64,000 nt of DNA from positions 124,001 through 188,000 of the forward strand of contig NZ_VFPA01000004.1 of NCBI RefSeq assembly GCF_006716445.1. The letters are read 5' to 3'. Shown here piece by piece: positions 1 through 9,259 of this stretch. Below the pieces are notes generated by a model. That model did not search any database. It saw nothing but the letters and a program-made list of their open reading frames with translations, and had not been told where the DNA came from. Position 1 is the stretch's first letter. Every line of letters starts with the position of its first letter. Origin of the DNA: Pseudonocardia kunmingensis (GTDB lineage: Bacteria > Actinomycetota > Actinomycetes > Mycobacteriales > Pseudonocardiaceae). The translations under genes were made by a program, and so were the position numbers.

Positions 1-169
1 GGAAGCGCAGGTCGCTCGCGGCGGCCCGGGACGGCGGCGCCGCGGCGGCCGTGGCCGGCACGACGGCCTCCTCGCGCACGGCACCGACCACGATGCCGCC
101 GATGCCCACGACCAGGGCGAGCCCGCCCATCACGGCCCGACGGGCGGTGAGGGCCGAGCGGCGGGTCAC
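1..169 (-). CDS. N-terminus of a membrane-anchored protein of the pgs cluster (partial)
   Basis: Only the first 56 or so codons are inside the window. The GTG start at 169 overlaps the stop of pgsC (GTGA), so it is translationally coupled to pgsBC and belongs to the same operon. The visible protein starts with a short basic stretch (TRRSALTARR) followed by one hydrophobic segment (about residues 14-31) and then an Ala/Pro-rich stretch. That is a type II membrane anchor or uncleaved signal. In poly-gamma-glutamate loci the gene after pgsC is often the CapA/PgsA-type extracellular protein or a hydrolase, but nothing diagnostic for either is visible here, so the function is left open. Confidence 0.6.
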   Translation of the reverse strand, partial: MTRRSALTARRAVMGGLALVVGIGGIVVGAVREEAVVPATAAAAPPSRAAASDLRF

Positions 170-648
170 AGGGCGGACACCGCCCCGAGGACCAGGCCGC
201 TGGCCAGCACGCCGTAGCTGGCGAGGCTCACGGCCGACGTCGCCAGCACGGTGGCCAGCGGGGGTTGGCGCACCAGCTGGTAGGCCACCAGTCCCGGGAT
301 CACGAAGCCGAGCGTCTCGTGCGCGAAGAGCAACGGGTAGTCCCGCTGCACCAGCAGGAACAGGCCGGTCGAGAGCAGCACCGACAGCATCATCACGGCC
401 GCGAACAGCCGCTTGCCGTAGAGGATCACCACCCGCTGCAGGCCGCGGATGCCGAGGTAGGCGATCACCGTGACGCCGGCGATCACGGCCACCTTCATGG
501 CGTCCTCCACCAGCGTCAGCGCCAGCCAGCCCGGAGTGATCATGCCGCCGGGCGAGAGGTTGGTGGTGAGGTAGCAGACGAGCGCGAACAGCAGCCCGAT
601 CGCCAGCGCGATGGTGGCCGCCTGCGGTGCGAGCGTGCCGGCCAGCAT
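166..648 (-). CDS. pgsC: PgsC/CapC-type poly-gamma-glutamate biosynthesis membrane protein
   Basis: The 160-residue protein is almost entirely hydrophobic, with about five membrane segments separated by short loops. The loop TTNLSPGGMITPGWLAL, followed by a long hydrophobic middle and the HETLGFVIPGLVAYQ stretch, is characteristic of the PgsC/CapC family, as is the small size. In the family this protein works in the membrane with the ATP-dependent ligase PgsB to polymerise and export gamma-linked glutamate. The ATG overlaps the pgsB stop (ATGA) and the stop overlaps the next start (GTGA), so the three genes form one tightly coupled operon. Assignment rests on family resemblance plus the pgsB neighbour. 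The polymer actually made in this organism cannot be read from sequence. Confidence 0.8.
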   Translation of the reverse strand: MLAGTLAPQAATIALAIGLLFALVCYLTTNLSPGGMITPGWLALTLVEDAMKVAVIAGVTVIAYLGIRGLQRVVILYGKRLFAAVMMLSVLLSTGLFLLVQRDYPLLFAHETLGFVIPGLVAYQLVRQPPLATVLATSAVSLASYGVLASGLVLGAVSAL

Positions 649-1841
649 CAGGCGACCCCGGCAGGCACCGCGGGCGGCAGGGCGTGCATGCGCGAGAGCA
701 GCACCTCGCCCTGCCCGTGGATGTTGCCGACCGCGACGACGGAGCCCGTGCCCGCGGGACCGATCACCACGGCGTCGAGGAACGCCTCCAGGTCGAGGGC
801 GCCCCCGAGGTCGACGACGCGGTCGGCCAGCTCGTGCGGCACCCGCGTTCGAGCGGTGTGGGTCTGCTCGCCGATGAGCACGATCCGGTCCGGGCGGACG
901 CGGCCGGTCAGCTCGCCCATCTGCCCGTTGCGCTCGACGCGGTCGGGACGGCAGTTGACCACCATCGTCAGCGGCGCGGAGATCATGCCGCGACCGTGCA
1001 GCAGCTCGATGTTCATCAGCGTGGACTCGGGGTCGTTCGCGGCGAAGATGTTGGCGAACGCGATCCGGCCGCGCGGGGTGGCGTAGGTGTCGACGGCGAC
1101 GGTGCCGGGGTCGGGGCTCGCCGCCACCATCCCGGCCATCGCCTCGCCCCGCCCGATGCCGCACAGCTGCGCGACGGCGAGCGCGATCGCCACGTTCTCC
1201 TTGAAGGTGATCCAGCGGAAGCGGTCCATCTCGTCGTCGCGGACCGACTCGGGGTCCACGGCGACGAGCCGGCAGCCGCGGCGCTCGGCCTCCTCCGCCA
1301 AGATGTGCAGGCGCTCGCGCTCCGCGGTGACGCAGATGCCGCCCACCGGCATCGACCGCGACAGCGAGCGGGCGACGTCGTCCAGCGTGGGGCCCATCTC
1401 GTCGAGGTGGTCCTCCCGGACGTTGCAGATCACGCAGATCGTGGAGCGCACCAGCTTCCGCTCGTTGATCTCCTGCAGCTCCGGCAGCACGGCCATGCAC
1501 TCGATGACCAGCGCGTCCGGCCGCCAGGAGGCGGCCCGCCTGATGATGCCGATCTGCTCGACGATGTTGGCCAGGCCGAACTTGCGGTGGATCGGCTCCT
1601 CGGTGCCGTCGGGGAAGACGAAGCGGGCGGCCGTTCCGGTGGTCTTCCCGACCGTGCGCAGGCCCCCGCCGCGCAGCGCGCCCGCGCACAGCCGGGTGAT
1701 CGAGCTCTTGCCGCGGATGCCGTTCACGACGATGCGCTGCGGGATCGACTCCAGGCGCCGGTGGTGGCCGCGCTGCTCGACCAGGCCGGCGACCAGCAGG
1801 ATCAGGCACCCGGCGACGTACACGCCGAACAGGAACGTCAT
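648..1841 (-). CDS. pgsB: PgsB/CapB-type poly-gamma-glutamate synthase, Mur-ligase-like ATPase
   Basis: The 397-residue protein starts with one membrane segment (about residues 2-20). Next comes the family's P-loop in VVNGIRGKSSITRLCAG (near residue 40), the conserved VGKTTGTAARFVFPDG block and IECMAVLPELQEINERK. These are hallmarks of PgsB/CapB, the amide ligase that activates the gamma-carboxylate of glutamate with ATP. The length matches the family. The start at 1841 is chosen because its ATG overlaps the stop of the upstream gene (ATGA) and gives the usual short N-terminal anchor. The gene sits second in a coupled operon: sensor-like protein, pgsB, pgsC, unknown membrane protein. Known role: capsule or released gamma-polyglutamate. 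What triggers it here is not visible. Confidence 0.9.
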   Translation of the reverse strand: MTFLFGVYVAGCLILLVAGLVEQRGHHRRLESIPQRIVVNGIRGKSSITRLCAGALRGGGLRTVGKTTGTAARFVFPDGTEEPIHRKFGLANIVEQIGIIRRAASWRPDALVIECMAVLPELQEINERKLVRSTICVICNVREDHLDEMGPTLDDVARSLSRSMPVGGICVTAERERLHILAEEAERRGCRLVAVDPESVRDDEMDRFRWITFKENVAIALAVAQLCGIGRGEAMAGMVAASPDPGTVAVDTYATPRGRIAFANIFAANDPESTLMNIELLHGRGMISAPLTMVVNCRPDRVERNGQMGELTGRVRPDRIVLIGEQTHTARTRVPHELADRVVDLGGALDLEAFLDAVVIGPAGTGSVVAVGNIHGQGEVLLSRMHALPPAVPAGVA

Positions 1842-3229
1842 GCGCGGGCCACCGCCCCGGGCCGGGCCCGTGCCGCGGCGAACCGGTTGGTCGCCGCCAC
1901 CGCGGTGCCGATCTCGTCGAGGCGTTGCGCGGCCAGCGGCGGCACCGGCTGCCCGGCCGCCAGCGCCTCCACGTGCCGGACCAGCCGCCGCGCCGGCGCG
2001 ACGACGGTGACCGCGGTCCACGCGATGGCGGCCAGGGCGAGGCTCGCGCTCACCGCGATCACGACGAGCGCCGCGCGCCTGCTGCCGTCCCCCGCGAAGG
2101 CGGCGGCGGTGACGTCCTGGTCCTCGACGAGGACCCAGCCCACGTCCGTCGCCGAACCGGGGGCGCCCACCCGGGCGGCGGCGGCGACCCGCTCGCCCCC
2201 CGGGGTCGCGACGGCGGGTGCGCCGGTGGACGCGGTGGCGGCGAGCGTGCCGAGTGCCGGGTCGCGCAGCGGGGCGAAGGCGGTGTAGCCGCTGGTGTCG
2301 AGGACCGTGGCCTGCCGCGCGTCGACCACCCGGGTGTGCACGCCGTCGGCCCGGATCACGTCGTTCAGGCCGCGGGGGTCGAACTCGGCCACGAGCGTGC
2401 TCGCGCCGTCCCACATGGGCGTCGAGGCGACGACCAGCGGCTCGGCGCCACTGGTGTTGGCCTGCACGACCCGCGGCTCCCGACCCCCGGCGTCCAGGGG
2501 CGCGGCGGGCGGGCGACCCGCGGTCGCGACCGCCCGCCCGGCGGCGTCGACGACCGAGACCGAGCGGAACAGCCGCTCCGCCTCGAGGGCCTGGGCGGCG
2601 GTGGTGGCGGGGTCGGCGACGGCGGCGCCGGTGGGTGGGTCGGCGGCGCGCTCCAGGACGCTGAGCCCGTCGCGCAGCGCCGCGCCGAGCTCCTGGGCCC
2701 GCGCCCCGGCGCCGGCGCCCGCTTCGCGTGCGACGACGTCGGCCTGCGGGGCGACGCCGCCGACGGTCGCGGCCGCCGCCGGGATCGCCCAGCACAGGAC
2801 GACGACGGCGGCGAGGCAGGGCGCGACGGCCAGCGGGACGTGCCGCCGGGAGCGCAGGCCGCGCCGTCCGGGGCGGATCCGGTGGAACCGGTAGAGCGCG
2901 ATGGCGATGCGATCCAGCTCGGTGGCCCGGGAGCGCGGCACGCGGTCGGCGCGGTCCTCGGTGACCATCCGCGCCATCGCGTCGCCGAACCGCCGGACCG
3001 GGCCGACGAGGCCGACCCAGAGCAGCGCGTGCCCGAGGACCGCCACCACCGCGAGGACGGTGGCGAGTCGCCAGTCCGGCCAGCTGCCGTCGCCGACCAG
3101 CGCCACGGCGAGCAGTGCGACCGCGCCCGCCAGCAGCGCGGCCAGCGCCGCGAGCGGGCCGCTGTGCACCCCGCCCGCGAAGCGGGGCTGCGGGAAGGGC
3201 GGCAGCTGCGGCGCGGTGGTCCTCCTCAT
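1838..3229 (-). CDS. Membrane protein with an extracytoplasmic sensor-like region and HAMP-like ends, no output domain
   Basis: About 463 residues. Two membrane segments occur near the N-terminus (roughly residues 20-80) and are followed by a HAMP-like stretch (VGPVRRFGDAMARMVTED). Another membrane segment (about residue 140) precedes a long extracytoplasmic region that reads like a PDC/Cache sensor (FRSVSVVDAAGRAVATAGR, later VDARQATVLDTSGYTAFAP). A last membrane segment and a second HAMP-like tail (VVAPARRLVRHVEALAAGQ) follow. No kinase, cyclase or methyl-accepting domain comes after it. Its stop overlaps the pgsB ATG (ATGA), so it is made together with the polymer synthase. A regulatory or assembly role in gamma-polyglutamate synthesis is inference from position. 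The start at 3229 is preferred to one 13 codons upstream. Confidence 0.6.
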   Translation of the reverse strand: MRRTTAPQLPPFPQPRFAGGVHSGPLAALAALLAGAVALLAVALVGDGSWPDWRLATVLAVVAVLGHALLWVGLVGPVRRFGDAMARMVTEDRADRVPRSRATELDRIAIALYRFHRIRPGRRGLRSRRHVPLAVAPCLAAVVVLCWAIPAAAATVGGVAPQADVVAREAGAGAGARAQELGAALRDGLSVLERAADPPTGAAVADPATTAAQALEAERLFRSVSVVDAAGRAVATAGRPPAAPLDAGGREPRVVQANTSGAEPLVVASTPMWDGASTLVAEFDPRGLNDVIRADGVHTRVVDARQATVLDTSGYTAFAPLRDPALGTLAATASTGAPAVATPGGERVAAAARVGAPGSATDVGWVLVEDQDVTAAAFAGDGSRRAALVVIAVSASLALAAIAWTAVTVVAPARRLVRHVEALAAGQPVPPLAAQRLDEIGTAVAATNRFAAARARPGAVARA

Positions 3230-3548
3230 CGGGAGCGGGATCGTCGGCGGGGAGCAGGGCGTGCTCAACGAGCGTGTCCCTTCGAACGGTTCCTGGGGCT
3301 GCCGGTGGTCACGCAGCGGTACGTCCGTACGCGCTCCACTGGCCCCGTCTTGTCACGAGCACAGGTCCAGACGGTCACGATAGCGTGACGACGTCGCCCG
3401 AATGTCGCAGTGTCAGGTCACCGCGCGACGACCGGGAGCCGAGGAGTCGGCGAACGGCATGCGAAGCCACGTCACCCGGCCGTGTTTCCCGTGACGCACC
3501 GCGACCAACCCGTGATGTGCGCCGCAGGCGGGCTCCGCCCTGCCGTGA

Positions 3549-5356
<1,808 letters not shown>

Positions 5357-5357
<1 letters not shown>

Positions 5358-6328
5358 CAGGCACGCACCGGGGGCCACGAGGTGGGCGGGCCGGGCGGCA
5401 GGCCCGGGGGTTCGTGCTGGTCGACGACGCGCGCGCCCGGCACCGGCCCGTGCGCCACCCGGACGGTGCGGCAGACGCCCACGCCCGCCAGCTCGGCGGC
5501 CACGTCCATGGCGGCCTCGGCGTCGGAGCACAGGAACGCGCACGTGGGGCCGGAGCCGGACACCAGCCCGGCCAGCGCGCCCGCGCCCACGCCCGCGCGC
5601 AAGGTGCGGCGCAGCTCCGGGGCCATGCTCACGGCCGCGGCCTGCAGGTCGTTGCCGAGGCTGAGGGCTAGCTGGCGGGGGTCGCCGCCGCCCAGCGCCT
5701 CGAGCACCGGCTCCACCGGGCGTTCGGTGGGGCCGTTGTCGCCGCGCAACCGGTCGAGCTCGCGGAAGACCTGCGGCGTGGCGAGACCACCGCGGTGCAG
5801 CGCGATCACCCAGTGCTGGGTGTGCCGCGACAGCACCGGCACGATCTGCTCCCCGCGCCCGGTGCCGACCGCGGTGCCGCCGTAGAGCGCGAACGTGACG
5901 TCGCTGCCCAGCTCGGCGGCGAGCACCGACAGCTCGTCGCGGCCCAGGTCGAGCTTCCACAGGGCCGACAGGCCCACCAGCGCGGCGGCGGCGTCGGCGC
6001 TGCCGCCCGCCATGCCGCCTGCCACCGGGATGCCCTTGCGCAGCACGAGCCGCACGTCCGGGTCGCGGTCGGCGCGTTCGGCGAGCAGCTGCACGGCGCG
6101 CCAGGCGAGGTTCGTCTCGTCGGCGGGCACCTCGGAGACGCCCTCGCCGTGCACCTCGATGCCGGGGGCGTCGCTCACCTCGACCGACACCTCGTCGAAC
6201 AGGCTCACCGCGTGGAACACGGTGACCAGCTCGTGGTAACCGTCGGAGCGCAGCGGCCCGACGGCGAGATGCAGGTTGATCTTGGCGGGCACGCGCACGG
6301 TGACCGGTGGTGGGACGGCGGCGAGCAC
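5357..6328 (-). CDS. ispE: 4-diphosphocytidyl-2-C-methyl-D-erythritol kinase
   Basis: 323 residues with the GHMP-kinase layout. The N-terminal VRVPAKINLHLAVGPLRSDGYHEL is typical of IspE, the ATP-binding glycine-rich motif is IPVAGGMAGGSADAAAALVG (about residues 97-116), and GLVSGSGPTCAFL is the C-terminal motif. The enzyme phosphorylates CDP-methylerythritol in the non-mevalonate isoprenoid pathway. In related actinobacteria ispE lies directly after ksgA. Here a 9-kb block including a palindromic element and the betaine transporter operon separates them. Translation is coupled to the downstream ABC-F gene by an ATGA overlap. No promoter was identified with confidence, but the gene must now use its own because the element lies directly upstream. 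Confidence 0.95.
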
Positions 6329-6460
6329 CGGTCAACAGTACGTGCGTCGGCCCCCGCCGCGCCGAGGCCCTGGAGATCGGCCCCGCGGCGGCCAGGTGTC
6401 GTGAGTCGTTGGTCCGTGGCAGTAGCCGTGATCAGAGGGTGGTCGTCGAACCCACTCGCT

Positions 6461-6517
6461 GCGTGATCGGTCCGAGTCGCACGTCAGGGTCGTTGCGGCC
6501 GCGCTCATGTACTTCTC
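6461..6517 (+). repeat. Left terminal inverted repeat of palindromic element copy 1
   Basis: Pairs with the reverse complement of 7419-7475, with about 48 of 57 positions matching by eye. The best-conserved tracts are GCGTGATCGGT at the outer end and CGCACGTCAGGGTC inside. Similarity stops abruptly outside 6461. A shorter related tract (GAGCCGCACGTCAG) is found at the left end of copy 2 near 35176. Confidence 0.7.
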
Positions 6518-6536
6518 GCGCCCCGGCTCCCCGGGG

Positions 6537-6600
6537 TGATCGCCAGGAATGGTGGTGAGGGCGGCAGATCTACCGCACTCACACCACTCCTGCTGATCAT
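6537..6600. repeat. Hairpin H1 of palindromic element copy 1
   Basis: Two arms of about 31 bases meet at AGATCT (6566-6571). The left arm contains CCAGGAATGGTGGTGAGGGC and the right arm is its near reverse complement, both starting with TGATC. The same hairpin with the same half-site core (AGGAGTGGTGTGAGGGCGAC) occurs in copy 2 at 35203-35266. It is the only module of the element without a mirror-image partner on the right side. Confidence 0.75.
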
Positions 6601-6634
6601 GGCCGGTCGGGTTCCGCGTTCCGCGCCCGTTGCA

Positions 6635-6692
6635 TGATCAGGTCGACCTCAGCGCTGCTTTCGGGCCGGCAGCGCTGACGTCGATCTGACCA
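6635..6692. repeat. Hairpin H2 (left) of palindromic element copy 1
   Basis: A 24-base stem with 21 matches: TGATCAGGTCGACCTCAGCG on the left side pairs with the sequence ending at 6692, around a 10-base loop (TTTCGGGCCG). The inner stem is CAGCGCTGC/GCAGCGCTG. In the equivalent hairpins the inner stem is CATGCGTCT/AGACGCATG (7328-7377) and CATGGGTCT/AGACCCATG (35307-35356), so both strands change together while pairing is kept. Confidence 0.75.
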
Positions 6693-7320
6693 TGAAACCT
6701 CCTGTGGGCGCGCCGTACCCGGCTCGCGACCGCTGCCTCGCGCTCGGGCTCGGGGTCTTCGGCGCGATCCCCCCGGGTCCCCCCGGCCTCTTCCGTCCGC
6801 GGGTGGTCGGGTTGGGGTAACTACCGGGTGACGTGGTCGGGTGGGCGGCCGTCCCCGACTTCCGGGCACGCCCGTTCTCGACGAGACCGTCCCTGCCGGG
6901 TGCCCGCGCACCTTGCGGTGGTCCCGATCCAACCCCTGACCTGTGATCATCCGGCCGGTCCGAGGCCAGACCCACCCCTTGATCAGCGGGATCGGGACCT
7001 GCGCTGCACCCCGGTCAGAACACCTGCGCTGCACCGGTGCAGCTCATGTCCCCCATTCGCTGATCATGGCCGTTGCAGGAGGGTGCAACGGCACCACAGC
7101 CAGTCGCGTGGCACCCGGCAGGGGCGTTCTCGTCGTGGACGGGCGTGCCGGGAAGCCGGGGACGGCCGCCCCCGCGACCACGTCACCCGGCAGTTGCGCC
7201 CACCGGGCCACCTCACGGACGGGCGGGGTCGGGGGGACCCGGCGGACCGCGGCGAAAAGCCCGGCCCGGGCGAGGCAGTGGCCTCGAGCCGGGAACGGCG
7301 CGCCCACGGGAGCATTCCCC
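6693..7320. repeat. Large inverted repeat arms of palindromic element copy 1
   Basis: The left arm (about 6693-6960) read on the minus strand and the right arm (about 7085-7320) read on the plus strand are homologous. Shared tracts include CACCCGGCAGG, TCGGGGACGGCCGCC-like sequence, GACCACGTCACCCGG, and a conserved GAGCCGGG(A/T)ACGGCGCGCCCAC at the outer end. Identity is roughly 65-75 percent by eye with several indels. The same arms occur in copy 2. Confidence 0.7.
6980..7068. repeat. Central hairpin H3 of palindromic element copy 1
   Basis: The element folds back on itself here. TTGATCAGCGGGATCGGGAC pairs with the region ending in CGCTGATCATGG. The loop contains two direct copies of ACCTGCGCTGCACC, which look like a small internal duplication not present in the shorter H3 of copy 2 (35647-35709). 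Confidence 0.65.
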
Positions 7321-7327
7321 TGACCAC

Positions 7328-7377
7328 ATCGACACCATGCGTCTGCGATCGCCGTCGGAGACGCATGGCGTCGACAT
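7328..7377. repeat. Hairpin H2 (right) of palindromic element copy 1
   Basis: The stem ATCGACACCATGCGTCT pairs with AGACGCATGGCGTCGACAT across a 14-base loop. GATCATG follows immediately. This is the mirror partner of 6635-6692, with an unrelated inner stem sequence that still pairs. Confidence 0.75.
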
Positions 7378-7418
7378 GATCATGAACCAGGCGGAACGCG
7401 CCCGGCCATGATCCGGGT

Positions 7419-7475
7419 GAGAAGTGCGTGAGCGGGGTCGCGAGGACCCTGACGTGCGGCTCGCACCGATCACGC
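7419..7475 (-). repeat. Right terminal inverted repeat of palindromic element copy 1
   Basis: Inverted partner of 6461-6517. It ends in ACCGATCACGC at 7465-7475, about 30 bp before the end of the betaine-binding protein gene (stop at 7506). The element therefore lies directly downstream of that operon on the minus strand and could affect its 3' end. Confidence 0.7.
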
Positions 7476-7505
7476 GGCGCCCAGCACGACCCGCCGCCGC
7501 AGCAC

Positions 7506-8477
7506 CTATCCGATGAAGCCGTTCTCCTGCAGGAACTGCTCCGCGACGTCCTCCGGGAGCTCGCCGCCCACGTCCACGCGCTCGTTGAGCCCGCGCACCA
7601 GCTCGGTGGTGAGCTTCGCGGCGATCGGGTCGAACACCTCGGCCAGGCGCGGGTTCGCGTCCAGCACCTCCTGCCGCACGGTCATCGCGGCGTTGTAGGG
7701 CACGAAGAACTGCTTGTCGTCCTCCAGCAGCACCAGGTTGTTCGCGGCGACGGCGCCGTCGGTGGCGGTGACCTCGCCGAAGTTGCAGTTCTCGCCCGTC
7801 GCGGTCTGCTGCGGGATCAGGGACAGCTCCAGCTCGGCGATCCCGTCGGCCGGCAGGTCGAAGCCGTAGGCCTGCTCGAGGCCGGGCCAGCCGTCGTCGC
7901 GGGTGAGGAACTCGGCAGCGGCGCACATCCGCGCCTGCGCCGGGTCGCGGTTGACCAGCGCCGCGTACTCGCTCAGCGTGCGCACGCCCAGCTCCTGGTC
8001 CCGGCCCTCGGCGGTCGCGACCGCGTAGGTGTTGTCCAGCGGGGCCGGCGCCAGCCAGGCGATCCCGTTGTTCCGGTCCTCCTCGGCGACCGCCTGGTAC
8101 AGCGCCGCGTCCCCGTCCGGCGCCGACTGGGGCTCGTGCTGGAAGTGCGTGGTCCAGCCGGTGCCGGTGTACTCCCAGTACATGTCGATCTCACCGGCGG
8201 TGAGCGCGGTGCGCACGTTCGTGCTGCCGGTGATCGTCACCAGGTTCCCGGCGTCGGCGCCGGTGGCCTCCAGCGCCTGCACCGCGATCTGGCCCAGCAC
8301 GATCTGCTCGGTGAACTCCTTCGAGCCGACGGTGAACGAGGCGCCGGAGAGGTCGATCGCCGCGAGCGAGCCCTCGCCACCACCGGCGCCGCCGCCGCCC
8401 CCACCGCACGCCGTGACCGTCAGTGCCGCGACGGCCATTCCGGCCAGGAGCCGGGCGGCCCTCCTCGGGTGGTGCAT
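7506..8477 (-). CDS. Betaine/choline ABC transporter substrate-binding lipoprotein (OpuCC/ProX-like)
   Basis: 323 residues. A signal peptide ends in the lipobox LTVTAC, so the mature protein is lipid-anchored at the outer face of the membrane, and a Gly-rich spacer follows. The binding-protein fold shows the OpuAC-family signatures ASFTVGSKEFTEQIVLGQI, ITGSTNVRTALTAGEIDMYW and EYTGTGWTTHF. It captures quaternary ammonium osmoprotectants such as glycine betaine or choline for the two permeases and the ATPase encoded just upstream. The ATG at 8477 has a good ribosome-binding site (GAAGGAG, 6 bases away). It is the last gene of a four-gene minus-strand operon, 20 bp after the permease. The ligand is inferred from the family and from the adjacent betaine methyltransferase-like gene. 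Confidence 0.9.
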   Translation of the reverse strand: MHHPRRAARLLAGMAVAALTVTACGGGGGGAGGGEGSLAAIDLSGASFTVGSKEFTEQIVLGQIAVQALEATGADAGNLVTITGSTNVRTALTAGEIDMYWEYTGTGWTTHFQHEPQSAPDGDAALYQAVAEEDRNNGIAWLAPAPLDNTYAVATAEGRDQELGVRTLSEYAALVNRDPAQARMCAAAEFLTRDDGWPGLEQAYGFDLPADGIAELELSLIPQQTATGENCNFGEVTATDGAVAANNLVLLEDDKQFFVPYNAAMTVRQEVLDANPRLAEVFDPIAAKLTTELVRGLNERVDVGGELPEDVAEQFLQENGFIG

Positions 8478-8497
8478 GGCATCTCCTTCAGATCGGT

Positions 8498-9259
8498 CTA
8501 GAGGCCCTTGGGCCGGAGCACGTCCTCGGCGACGCGGCCCAGGTAGTCGATGAACAGCGCGAGCACCGCGACGAGCACGCTGCCGACGACCGTGACGAGC
8601 GGCCGGTTCTGCACCAGGCCGGTGATGATGATCGCGCCGAGCCCACCGGCGTTGGTGAGCGCGACGAGCGTGGCGGTGCCCACGTTGATCACGAGTGCGG
8701 TGCGCAGGCCGGTGAGGATCACCGGCACCGCGAGCGGGAGCTCGATGTGCGTGAGCACACCGGTCCGGCTCATCCCCATCCCGCGACCGGACTCGACGAC
8801 CGCCGGGTCCACCTGCTGCAACCCGATCATGGTGTTGCGCAGCACCGGGAGCGCGGAGTAGGCGACCAGCGCCACCACGGCGGGCCAGAACCCGATGCCC
8901 CACACGATGGCGAGCAGCACGAGCACGCCGATCGAGGGCACGGCCTGGCCGATGTTGAACACCGCCACGGCGGGCCCGGCGAGCCGGCGCGCGAACGGGC
9001 GCGTCAGCAGGATCCCCACCGGGATCGCGATGACGAGGACGAACGCCGTGGAGACGACGGTGAGCGTGACGTGCTCCAGCGTCGCGGGGAGGATGAAGTC
9101 GAGGTTGACGCGCCGTTCCTCGATGCTGTCGAGCGTCCGGCTGCCCACGTACATGGCCAGCACGACGAGCACCCCGACCAGCACCGCCGGCGTGACGAGG
9201 TAGCCCGCGAGCGACCGCCTGCGCTCGCGCTCGACCTCCTCGGCGACGGCGATCGTCAT
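8498..9259 (-). CDS. Osmoprotectant ABC transporter permease (OpuCB/ProW type)
   Basis: 253 residues with about six membrane segments. It has the permease coupling motif region RNTMIGLQQVDPAVVESGRGMGMSRTGVLTHIELPLAVPVILTG, where the EAA-loop (VESGRGMGM...IELPLA) contacts the ATPase. It forms the translocation pore together with the second permease of the operon (10434-11093). Its ATG overlaps the ATPase stop (ATGA), which indicates coupled translation. A longer N-terminus than its partner (about 70 residues before the transport domain, with one extra hydrophobic segment) distinguishes the two permeases. Confidence 0.9.
   Translation of the reverse strand: MTIAVAEEVERERRRSLAGYLVTPAVLVGVLVVLAMYVGSRTLDSIEERRVNLDFILPATLEHVTLTVVSTAFVLVIAIPVGILLTRPFARRLAGPAVAVFNIGQAVPSIGVLVLLAIVWGIGFWPAVVALVAYSALPVLRNTMIGLQQVDPAVVESGRGMGMSRTGVLTHIELPLAVPVILTGLRTALVINVGTATLVALTNAGGLGAIIITGLVQNRPLVTVVGSVLVAVLALFIDYLGRVAEDVLRPKGL

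Larger units (their letters stand above)
6461..7475. mobile_element. Giant imperfect palindromic non-coding element, copy 1 (complete)
   Basis: A 1,015-bp stretch with no credible gene has overall dyad symmetry. From outside to inside it reads: terminal inverted repeats (6461-6517 / 7419-7475), a short module bounded by GATCATG, a hairpin (6635-6692 / 7328-7377), a long inverted repeat arm (about 6693-6960 / 7085-7320) and a central hairpin (6980-7068). An extra hairpin (6537-6600) is present only on the left side. Many internal boundaries carry GATCA. A second, right-truncated copy with the same order of parts lies at about 35160-35990. No transposase is present and no target duplication is evident. 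The repetition and terminal repeats suggest a MITE-like or structured-DNA/RNA element; that interpretation is inference. Confidence 0.65.

Noticed and set aside
627..2288. Long open frame on the plus strand across the pgs genes
   Set aside because: It is antisense to well-supported pgsB and sensor genes, is His/Arg/Asp-rich without domain pattern, and exists only because stops are rare at this GC content.
6597..7411. Open frames of 100-180 codons inside palindromic element copy 1
   Set aside because: They run through hairpins and inverted arms, differ between the four arm copies by apparent indels, lack ribosome sites and have Arg/Pro-rich shadow composition.
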